From Nitrospiraceae bacterium (GTDB lineage Bacteria; Nitrospirota; Nitrospiria; Nitrospirales; Nitrospiraceae): a DNA stretch of 9,763 nt. The position numbers were made by a program, and so were the translations under genes. Shown here piece after piece: positions 1 through 5,998 of the stretch. The notes beneath the pieces are model-generated. The model searched no databases, had not been told where the DNA came from, and worked only from the letters and a program-made list of their open reading frames with translations. Where the stretch lies: the NCBI GenBank assembly GCA_011391455.1, contig JAABQN010000062.1, forward strand, positions 1 to 9,763, written 5' to 3'. Each line of letters starts with the position of its first letter. The first letter of the stretch is position 1.

Positions 1-505
1 TGCGGAGACACTCGATCATCAAACCGATGACTTCACTGTCGCTCGCCGCATCGTCCAGTCCAATGAGCTCGGCCCCGATCTGAAAAATTTCTCGGCCGCG
101 CCCGGCATGTTCCTGCTCATAGCGAAACACCGATGTTCGATAGGAAAGACGCAACGGCAACGCCGTACCCGTGAGCCCCATTGCCACCGTCCTGGCGATC
201 TGCGCCGTGGCATCCGGACGGAGGATCAACGTCCGTCCCGTCGTCCGATCGACGAATTGATAACAATGCTCGATCAGCTCCGGTTCAAGCCCCGGAGCCA
301 GGACGTCGAGATACTCGAACGTGGGGAGAATAATCTCATCGTAGCCCCACCGGTTGACTTGACCGAGTAACTGCTCTTCAAGGCGGCGGACCTGCTTCGC
401 CGCATGAGGAAGAATCGTCGCCATACCCACGGGGACGAGCGAACGCTCACGGGACGACTGAACCTGTCCCGAAGAAGGGCGGGGCTTCGGAGGAGCGGAT
501 ACCAT
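1..505 (-). CDS. hisZ: ATP phosphoribosyltransferase regulatory subunit HisZ (partial, C-terminus outside window)
   Basis: HisZ is a catalytically inactive class II histidyl-tRNA synthetase paralogue. It joins the short form of HisG to make the first enzyme of histidine biosynthesis (ATP + PRPP to phosphoribosyl-ATP) in the cytoplasm. The frame is open from ATG at 505 to the window edge, giving 168 residues. Visible family motifs, in order, are ILPHAAKQVRRLEEQLL, NRWGYDEIILPTFEYLD, YQFVDRTTGRTLILRPDATA, LPLRLSYRTSVFRYEQE and GRGREIFQIGAELIGLD. The last two correspond to class II synthetase motif 2. The first 23 or so residues are Pro/Ser/Arg-rich and precede the usual family start. The gene follows serA after 27 nt, so it is very likely co-transcribed with it; only a weak AGGT ribosome site is seen (511-514). 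A true HisS cannot be fully excluded because the C-terminal half, which would carry an anticodon-binding domain in HisS, is missing. The FQIGAELIG wording favours HisZ. Confidence 0.88.
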   Translation of the reverse strand, partial: MVSAPPKPRPSSGQVQSSRERSLVPVGMATILPHAAKQVRRLEEQLLGQVNRWGYDEIILPTFEYLDVLAPGLEPELIEHCYQFVDRTTGRTLILRPDATAQIARTVAMGLTGTALPLRLSYRTSVFRYEQEHAGRGREIFQIGAELIGLDDAASDSEVIGLMIECLR

Positions 506-532
506 GGCTGACCTGATGGATGGCGCGCGGGG

Positions 533-2122
533 TTAGGACAGGGCCGCGACTTTGACTGAGAGAATATCTTTGCTGGATTGGATCGTCTCAAGCACCTTGT
601 CAGGAAAGACCGCATCGGAGCCAATGATGAGCATCGCGTTCCCGCCACGCTTCTGAAGCGCGCATTGCATCCGGACGATGTTGATCTGATTGTCGCCGAG
701 CACCTTCCCCACCATCCCGATCACCCCTGGGCGATCGATGTTGAGGATCAGGAGCATGTGTCCTTCCGGCACGACTTCAACATTGAATTGATCGATCTCC
801 ACGACGCGAGGATCTTTCTTGTGAAAGAGCGTGCCGGCTACCTGGTACGATTTCTTACCGGCTTCCACTCGCACACGAATCAAGCTGGTGAAATCGCCCG
901 CATCGGAGCTCTTCACTTCCTTCACTTCAATCCCACGTTCCTTCGCGACGACAGGCGCATTCACATAGTTCACAGGCGCTTCCATCATCGGAGTCAATAA
1001 TCCCTTCAACACGGCGATCGTGAGAGGTGCGATCGAGAGACTTGCCACTTCCCCACTGTATTCGACGGTTACGCGCTCAAGCCCACCTTCGCACAGCTGC
1101 GTTTGCAACTTCCCCAGCTGCTCGGCTAACGACAGGTAGGGCTGGAGCCTCGGGAGTAACTCCGGAGAGACAGATGGAATATTGACCGCCCCGCGGGCAA
1201 TGCCCTTGGTAAAGTAATCGACGATCTGCTCCGCGATGCCGACGGCCACATTCTCTTGCGCCTCAGTCGTCTGGGCTCCGATGTGCGGCGTACAGATAAA
1301 ATTATCCAGCGTCAACAACGGATGATCCGCCTTCACCGGCTCTTCTTCAAACACATCGAACGCGGCGGCCGCCACGCGCTTGACCTTCAACGCGTCGAAC
1401 AGATCACCCTCATGAATAATCCCGCCACGGGCGCAATTGACAATCATAACCCCGGGTTTCATCGTCGAGATCGACTGCGCATTGATGAGGCCCTTGGTCT
1501 CAGGCGTCAACGGTGTATGGACAGAGATGATGTCGGCGCGCTTGAAGAGTTCATCCAGCGGCATCATGGTGACGCCCATCTTCTGCGCACGCTCTTCGGC
1601 CAAATAGGGATCGTACGCCACTACGCTCATACCGATTCCCTGCGCCAGCTTCGTGAGGTGGCTGCCGATTTGCCCCACTCCGACGATGCCAAGCACCTTA
1701 TTGTAGAGTTCGACACCCATGAATTTGTCTTTTTCCCATTTGCCGGCCTTCACAGACGCAGTGGCTTGAGGAATCCTCCGGCTCATGGCGCAAATCATCG
1801 ACATGGTGTGCTCGGCAGTGGTGACGGTATTGCCGCCCGGCGTATTCATGACCACGATGCCGCGACGGGTGGCCGCAGGGGTATCGACATTATCCAACCC
1901 TGACCCGGCCCGCCCGACGACTTTCAATTTCTCAGCTGCTGCAATCAGTTCCTCGGTCACCTTGGTGCCGGACCTTACGATCAACCCGTCGGCGTCCTTG
2001 ATCTCCTTGAATAACTCTTCCTTCGGCATCTTGGATTTCACGACTACGGTGAATCCAGCCTTTTCCAGCAACTCCACACCCTGCTTCGACAAGCTATCGC
2101 TGATGAGAATTTTCATGCCCAT
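533..2122 (-). CDS. serA: D-3-phosphoglycerate dehydrogenase, long form with ACT domain
   Basis: SerA oxidises 3-phosphoglycerate to 3-phosphohydroxypyruvate with NAD, the first step of the phosphorylated serine pathway. The 529-residue length fits the long form known from Mycobacterium and Bacillus. The substrate and NAD domains cover about 1-315. The nucleotide motif is GVGQIG at 148-153, followed by the ribose-binding Asp171 (VVAYDP). The catalytic set is Arg232 (NCARGG), Glu261 (FEEEP) and His280 (CTPHIGAQT). An intervening ASB-type domain spans about 318-450, and a C-terminal ACT domain about 455-528 (NIDRPGVIGMVGKVL, then NINI-like INIVRMQ). Start: ATG at 2122 has AGGG (2131-2134) 8 nt upstream; an in-frame ATG two codons later (2116) is the alternative. 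The gene lies 38 nt after the aminotransferase and 27 nt before hisZ. The ACT domain implies feedback control by serine; this is inferred from the family. Confidence 0.97.
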   Translation of the reverse strand: MGMKILISDSLSKQGVELLEKAGFTVVVKSKMPKEELFKEIKDADGLIVRSGTKVTEELIAAAEKLKVVGRAGSGLDNVDTPAATRRGIVVMNTPGGNTVTTAEHTMSMICAMSRRIPQATASVKAGKWEKDKFMGVELYNKVLGIVGVGQIGSHLTKLAQGIGMSVVAYDPYLAEERAQKMGVTMMPLDELFKRADIISVHTPLTPETKGLINAQSISTMKPGVMIVNCARGGIIHEGDLFDALKVKRVAAAAFDVFEEEPVKADHPLLTLDNFICTPHIGAQTTEAQENVAVGIAEQIVDYFTKGIARGAVNIPSVSPELLPRLQPYLSLAEQLGKLQTQLCEGGLERVTVEYSGEVASLSIAPLTIAVLKGLLTPMMEAPVNYVNAPVVAKERGIEVKEVKSSDAGDFTSLIRVRVEAGKKSYQVAGTLFHKKDPRVVEIDQFNVEVVPEGHMLLILNIDRPGVIGMVGKVLGDNQINIVRMQCALQKRGGNAMLIIGSDAVFPDKVLETIQSSKDILSVKVAALS

Positions 2123-2160
2123 TGTGTCTGCCCTATCGTCAGAGTCTTGAGATAGAACCC

Positions 2161-3300
2161 CTATGCCATTAAAATTTCTTGCGCCTTTGCAACGCCACTA
2201 CCAAGCTTCACAGGATGCCCCAACCCTTTGAGCACCATTTCAACCGCTGCCACGGCCATGATGATATCGAAGCGATCCATGTAGCCCATGTGGGATAGCC
2301 GGAAGAGCTTCCCCTTCATATGGTCTTGTCCGCCGGCCGCTGTCATGCCGTATTGGACTCGCAGATTCTTATAAATAGCCTGCCCGTCCACACCATCCGG
2401 CGCTAACACCGCAGTAAGAGCATCGCTGGGTGACTCTTTGGGAAACAGCGCGAGCCCGGCGCCCTGCATTCCTTCACGCATGGCCTTTGCCAGCAGGGCT
2501 TGACGTCCGAACAGCCCCTCAAGCCCTTCCGCCTTCATCATCTTCAGCACTTCCTGCAAGCCGATAATGAGAGACACGGCCGGCGTATAGGCTGTCTGAT
2601 CCTTCAGCTGATTCTCTTGCTCTTTCTTGAAATTGAAATAGAACGCCGTGTTCTTCGCCTTCTCTGCCAACCGCCAGGCTTTGTCGCTCACGCTGACAAA
2701 TGCCAGGCCAGGCGGAAGCATCAATGCCTTTTGCGACCCTGTAACCACAACATCGATCCCCCACTCATCGGTCTTGATGTCGAACACGCCGAGGGCGGTA
2801 ATGGCGTCCACCACAAGAATGGTCTCGCCATAGGGCTTCACAATCTCCGCCAGCGCCTTGATGTCATGAGCCACACCAGTGGAAGTTTCACTCGCTTGCA
2901 CATACACCGCTTTAATTCCCGGATCTTTTTTCAGGGCATCGGCCACCGCTTGAGGATTGACTGCTCGCCCCCATTCCACCTTGATTTCGGTCACCTCAGC
3001 TCCGAACGTCTTGCAGAGCTTGGTCCATCGCTCCCCGAACTTCCCCCCGTTGATGGTGAGAGCTTTGTCTCCGGGAGAAAGGAAGTTAGACACCGACCCC
3101 TCCATGCCTCCGGTTCCAGAAGCCGCCAGCATGAGCACATTATTTTTCGTTTGGAACAGCCACTTGAGTCCATTGCGGACCTCCGCAAACACCTTATCGA
3201 ACTCGGGGGCACGATGATGGAACATGGGTCGCGCCATGGCCAACAGCACCTCGGGGGGCACAGGCGTCGGGCCGGGAGCCAGCAAGTACTGCTTCAACAT
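2161..3300 (-). CDS. Class V aminotransferase (serine-pyruvate / alanine-glyoxylate type), possible phosphoserine aminotransferase
   Basis: This is a PLP-dependent fold-type I, class V aminotransferase of 379 residues, the family's normal length. The N-terminal LLAPGPTPVPPEV motif is typical. SGTGGMEG at 61-68 forms the phosphate-binding turn. Asp165 (VVDAITALG) should contact the pyridine nitrogen, Lys191 (GSQKALMLPPG) should form the Schiff base, and Arg334 (KLFRLSHMGY) is the expected substrate carboxylate ligand. It belongs to the AGXT/SgaA group, which also includes proteins annotated as the 42-kDa soluble hydrogenase subunit; it is not a SerC sequence. It is the first gene of the serA-hisZ operon, which suggests conversion of phosphohydroxypyruvate to phosphoserine, or serine/glyoxylate exchange. 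That assignment is inference from context. Start: ATG at 3300 has a strong AGGAGG 8 nt upstream (3309-3314). Confidence 0.93.
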   Translation of the reverse strand: MLKQYLLAPGPTPVPPEVLLAMARPMFHHRAPEFDKVFAEVRNGLKWLFQTKNNVLMLAASGTGGMEGSVSNFLSPGDKALTINGGKFGERWTKLCKTFGAEVTEIKVEWGRAVNPQAVADALKKDPGIKAVYVQASETSTGVAHDIKALAEIVKPYGETILVVDAITALGVFDIKTDEWGIDVVVTGSQKALMLPPGLAFVSVSDKAWRLAEKAKNTAFYFNFKKEQENQLKDQTAYTPAVSLIIGLQEVLKMMKAEGLEGLFGRQALLAKAMREGMQGAGLALFPKESPSDALTAVLAPDGVDGQAIYKNLRVQYGMTAAGGQDHMKGKLFRLSHMGYMDRFDIIMAVAAVEMVLKGLGHPVKLGSGVAKAQEILMA

Positions 3301-3308
3301 CGACTGAT

Positions 3309-3314
3309 CCTCCT
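3309..3314 (-). promoter_or_regulatory. Ribosome binding site of the aminotransferase gene
   Basis: Read on the minus strand this is a full AGGAGG, 8 nt before the ATG at 3300. It fixes the start of the first gene in the serine operon and is the best Shine-Dalgarno sequence in the window. Confidence 0.85.
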
Positions 3315-3352
3315 AACCGGATAACACGTGAAAAATCTTACGCAGACCGGGG

Positions 3353-3382
3353 ACGATACCATTGCCTCACAAAAGCTGTCAA
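3353..3382 (-). promoter_or_regulatory. Predicted sigma70 promoter of the aminotransferase-serA-hisZ operon
   Basis: On the minus strand a perfect -35 box TTGACA (3382-3377) is followed after 18 nt by TATCGT (3358-3353), which matches 4 of 6 of TATAAT including the key T, A and final T. The expected transcript start is near 3346, leaving a leader of about 46 nt with the strong AGGAGG site near its end. I see no riboswitch or attenuator fold in this short leader. Prediction from sequence only. Confidence 0.6.
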
Positions 3383-3429
3383 GACGAAGAACCTTGTAGA
3401 TATGCGTGTTTTCATACTGTTGCGGCTCT

Positions 3430-3458
3430 TCGATACCGGTAGCGCTTCCACTTATTAT
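3430..3458 (+). promoter_or_regulatory. Possible upstream promoter for the mltD-like gene
   Basis: TCGATA (3430-3435, 4 of 6 with TTGACA) and TATTAT (3453-3458, 5 of 6 with TATAAT) are 17 nt apart. A transcript from here would start near 3465 and carry a leader of about 100 nt before the ATG at 3568. It competes with the TTGACA promoter at 3526 as the source of mltD transcripts. An 8-nt palindrome TACCGGTA (3434-3441) lies just behind its -35 box and may be chance. Confidence 0.3.
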
Positions 3459-3525
3459 TGTGTGCAAACGATAGGACGTCTGCCTCTGTACTACCAATGC
3501 GGGGTGTCATCCCATTTGCAATTCC

Positions 3526-3554
3526 TTGACACGAGCGCAGTCCGACGATAGTCT
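3526..3554 (+). promoter_or_regulatory. Predicted sigma70 promoter immediately before the mltD-like gene
   Basis: A perfect TTGACA (3526-3531) is followed after 17 nt by TAGTCT (3549-3554), which keeps the key first T, second A and last T of the -10 box. Transcription would start near 3561, only about 7 nt before the ATG at 3568. The TTG that opens the longest reading frame of the gene is the first three bases of this -35 box, which argues against it being a start codon. Confidence 0.5.
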
Positions 3555-3567
3555 AGCCTTACAGAAT

Positions 3568-4977
3568 ATGACAACGCTCCTCCACAATACTGAATGCCGC
3601 TGTGGCTCGTTGAGATTACTCAGGGCAGGATCGGCTGTCCTCTTAATGGCTCTCTTTCTCGCCATGGGGTTCAGCTTCTCCGTTCCTGCTATGGCAGCGC
3701 AGGCTCCAACCCCCTCAAAATCCACCACAACAGCCCCCTCTATAATTGTGGACGAGAACGCAGTGGCGGAAGACGACCCGGACGCAAATCTGGTCCCACT
3801 CGACACCGAAGGCCCGCCACCGGAAACCGCCAACTCGTCAAAAGGAACGACTAGCACAGTTCCGAGGACTGAAGATCTCATACAGCTGAACCCGACGGGA
3901 AGTTCACCGGCGACCGTTCGTTTTTCAGATGCTTTAAATCCCCCGGCTGAACTCACCCGGATGCAAGATCCTTCCCGAAGTGCCGCAGATCAGACGGAGT
4001 ATACGAGCTACGATATTCCAATTGTCCTGGACTCCTCGGTCCAGGCCCATATTCGCTACTTCAATACAGCCATCCATGGTCGCTTCGGCGAGTGGCTCTT
4101 CCGACTCAGCCGCTATCGACCCCTTGTTGACACGATCTTCACAGAATTTGACCTCCCCAGCGATCTGGTCTACCTCTCCCTGGTAGAAAGCGGATTCAAC
4201 CCCTATGCCTACTCACGAGCCAAAGCCACGGGCCCCTGGCAGTTCATGAAGGGTACGGCCAAGGTCTACGGGCTTCGCGTCGACAATTACGTTGATGAAC
4301 GTCGGGACCCCATCAAATCAACGGTTGCTGCGGCACGCTACCTCCGCGACCTCTACGACCTCTTCGGCGCCTGGCCGCTTGCAATGGCAGCCTACAATGC
4401 CGGAGAAGGCAAGGTGATGCGAGCCCTCCACAAGGCCCGGGTCGAAAGCTTTTCCGAGATTTCAAAGACCCGATTGATTCGGCGGGAGACGAAAGAGTAC
4501 GTACCGCGATTTATGGCCGCCACCATTATCGCAAGGAACCCCGATCGATACGGCTTCACTCAGGAATCTGCTGAACCGCATCAATTTGATGAAGCGATCA
4601 TCACACGACCCGTCCATTTTCACGCGATCGCTAATGTCACCGGCATTCCCTATGAAGAACTCCGGCTCTTAAATCCTGAGCTGCGGCGCGACGCAACACC
4701 ACCCGGCGATGAGACCTATCACTTAAAGGTTCCGGTGGGAATGAAAGCGAAAGTGGAACAGTTATTTGACCGCATCCCGACCTACAAATTCCCGCAGCTT
4801 CCTGCAAAGGCTCAGTTTGTTACTGCCGGGCCTTCTCGTTGGTACAAGGTCCGAGCGGGAGACACACTGGGAAAAGTATCGAAACGGTTTCGTATCCCGC
4901 TGAAGACGCTCAAGACGAAGAATAGCCTCTCCGACCTGACAATTCGGCCGGGCGACTTTCTCGTGATCAGCCGCTAA
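3568..4977 (+). CDS. mltD: MltD-like membrane-bound/periplasmic lytic murein transglycosylase with C-terminal LysM
   Basis: This enzyme should cleave the MurNAc-GlcNAc bond of peptidoglycan in the periplasm, forming 1,6-anhydromuramyl ends. From ATG 3568 it has 469 residues. An Arg-containing n-region and a hydrophobic core (about 20-40) end in AMA-AQ, a likely signal peptidase I site; there is no lipobox. A Thr/Ser/Pro/Asp-rich linker follows to about residue 150. The SLT domain of family 1D spans about 170-330: catalytic Glu207 in LVESGFNPYAYSRAKATGPW, then AAYNAGEGKV (274-283) and TKEYVPRFMAATIIA. A LysM domain is clear at about 424-468 (YKVRAGDTLGKVSKRF, IRPGDFLVIS); a degenerate LysM-like stretch lies at about 345-390. 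An in-frame TTG at 3526 would add 14 residues but coincides with a -35 box. No good ribosome site precedes either start. The gene is convergent with the TPR gene. Confidence 0.9.
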   Translation: MTTLLHNTECRCGSLRLLRAGSAVLLMALFLAMGFSFSVPAMAAQAPTPSKSTTTAPSIIVDENAVAEDDPDANLVPLDTEGPPPETANSSKGTTSTVPRTEDLIQLNPTGSSPATVRFSDALNPPAELTRMQDPSRSAADQTEYTSYDIPIVLDSSVQAHIRYFNTAIHGRFGEWLFRLSRYRPLVDTIFTEFDLPSDLVYLSLVESGFNPYAYSRAKATGPWQFMKGTAKVYGLRVDNYVDERRDPIKSTVAAARYLRDLYDLFGAWPLAMAAYNAGEGKVMRALHKARVESFSEISKTRLIRRETKEYVPRFMAATIIARNPDRYGFTQESAEPHQFDEAIITRPVHFHAIANVTGIPYEELRLLNPELRRDATPPGDETYHLKVPVGMKAKVEQLFDRIPTYKFPQLPAKAQFVTAGPSRWYKVRAGDTLGKVSKRFRIPLKTLKTKNSLSDLTIRPGDFLVISR

Positions 4978-5050
4978 GCTCGATTTCCCCCTCCACCGAC
5001 CAGGAAAATAGATCAAGCGGAAGCTGGGACACCGACTGAGACCTGAGCGT
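4978..5050. other. Convergent spacer between mltD and the TPR gene
   Basis: These 73 nt separate two converging genes. I looked for a hairpin followed by a T-run and found none; only short, poorly matched pairings such as CCGCT (in the mltD stop region) with AGCGG near 5016 occur. Any bidirectional terminator is not obvious from sequence. Confidence 0.4.
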
Positions 5051-5863
5051 CTACGGGGTTTTCTTGCTTGCTGAGGGAGGAGGTGAGGAAGGACTCTTCT
5101 GTGATGGAGCAACGGCTGGAGCCATTGATGTCGAGGCAGGCTGTGATTCCAATGATTTCTTGGTATCTAATATCTTGGTCCGAATCGTCGCCTCACTGGT
5201 GAAAGGAGAGTTCGGATAGGTCTTTATCAGTTCTTGATAGCGCGCCGATGCTCCCTCAGGCCGCGATAGGGATTCTTCCAGCCGTGCCAACTCAAATAAC
5301 GCCTGATCCCGGTTCAACGTGCCGGGAGTCTCCAAGATGCCGGTGAGGGCCTTCACTGCTTGGTCTCTGTCTCCCTTGTGCAAATACACATAGGCCAAAC
5401 GTTGTTGCACCAACCCAGCCATTGAAGGATTCGAACCGTATAACATAATGAATCGCTGATAGGCCTCAATAGCCGCACTCAGTTCATTGGTCTGGACCAA
5501 TGCATTGCCCAAATGATACAAGGCGAGTGGAGCGATGGAGGTTCGTGGATACTGATCGACAATTTGCCGGTACTTCGCGATTGCTTCCTTGAGCGCGTGA
5601 TCAGCCTTTTGAGGATCGTTGGCGGAAGGGGCCGTCAAGAAGCGCATCGCCTCACGTTCAAGGTCTTGGGCTTGCTGTGCAGCCTGGCGATCAACATAAA
5701 ACACTCCTCCGACCACGGCAGCCGCAAGCACCAACACTCCCAGACCGACCAACACAGGGCGGCGATAATCTCCTGCCCTATGCAACGCATGGTCAAGTGA
5801 GCTCAACATGTGGGCTTCATCGACCGGAAGAGTTTTGGCCGGAACCTTGATACGGTAGCTCAT
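5051..5863 (-). CDS. Inner-membrane-anchored tetratricopeptide repeat protein
   Basis: From ATG 5863 the protein has 270 residues. A short cytoplasmic N-terminus ending in Arg-Arg is followed by one membrane segment at about 36-57 (VLVGLGVLVLAAAVVGGVFY). A periplasmic TPR region follows (about 75-225) with recognisable repeat pieces such as ALYHLGNALVQTNELSAAIE, QRLAYVYLHKGDRDQAVKAL and ALFELARLEESLSRPEGASA. The C-terminal 35-40 residues are a Ser/Pro/Lys/Ala-rich, probably disordered tail. The topology recalls YfgM-type or BamD/YbgF-like TPR proteins that scaffold envelope complexes, but no specific family is proven. In-frame TTG at 5902 would add 13 residues; it lies only about 7 nt after the predicted transcript start. 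No clear ribosome site precedes the ATG, so the start is uncertain. The convergent neighbour is the mltD-like gene, another envelope protein. Confidence 0.8.
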   Translation of the reverse strand: MSYRIKVPAKTLPVDEAHMLSSLDHALHRAGDYRRPVLVGLGVLVLAAAVVGGVFYVDRQAAQQAQDLEREAMRFLTAPSANDPQKADHALKEAIAKYRQIVDQYPRTSIAPLALYHLGNALVQTNELSAAIEAYQRFIMLYGSNPSMAGLVQQRLAYVYLHKGDRDQAVKALTGILETPGTLNRDQALFELARLEESLSRPEGASARYQELIKTYPNSPFTSEATIRTKILDTKKSLESQPASTSMAPAVAPSQKSPSSPPPSASKKTP

Positions 5864-5914
5864 GGATGGATTCGTCGGAGAGGGCGAGACCTGTTTCCTC
5901 AAATTGTGTGCGCG

Positions 5915-5927
5915 CCTTATACTAAGG
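5915..5927. repeat. 13-bp dyad CCTTA-TAC-TAAGG over the TPR gene's -10 box
   Basis: A perfect 5-bp inverted repeat with a 3-nt centre covers the predicted -10 of the minus-strand TPR promoter. Its position and symmetry are what an operator would show, but a 5-bp arm can easily be chance and part of the symmetry comes from the AT-rich -10 itself. Confidence 0.3.
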
Positions 5928-5945
5928 ATATCACGATTTTGTCAA
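5916..5945 (-). promoter_or_regulatory. Predicted sigma70 promoter of the TPR gene
   Basis: On the minus strand a perfect TTGACA (5945-5940) is followed after 18 nt by TATAAG (5921-5916), 5 of 6 with TATAAT. The transcript should begin near 5909, giving a leader of about 46 nt to the ATG at 5863. This is the best promoter match in the window. Confidence 0.62.
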
Positions 5946-5966
5946 TGAGCCAGCTCTTCGTTTGAT
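5939..5966 (+). promoter_or_regulatory. Possible sigma70 promoter of bioF
   Basis: TTGTCA (5939-5944, 5 of 6) is followed after 16 nt by TTTGAT (5961-5966, 4 of 6). The transcript would begin near 5973, about 26 nt before the ATG at 5999. Its -35 lies on the same bases as the -35 of the divergent TPR promoter. Confidence 0.38.
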
Positions 5967-5998
5967 TTTTAGAAATCACTTCCTCTCCATCTTTCAAG

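Noticed and set aside
1256..1903. Plus-strand open frame (215 codons) opposite serA
   Set aside because: Same pattern: Arg/His/Asp-rich composition and no motif, lying wholly on the complementary strand of a well-supported gene.
2500..3324. Long plus-strand open frame (274 codons) opposite the aminotransferase gene
   Set aside because: It is antisense to a gene with intact catalytic motifs, is rich in His/Arg/Leu as expected for a mirrored frame, and shows no recognisable domain.
3294..3497. Possible small minus-strand protein upstream of the aminotransferase
   Set aside because: It covers the predicted promoter and leader of the operon, overlaps the aminotransferase start in another frame and has no ribosome site or recognisable sequence.
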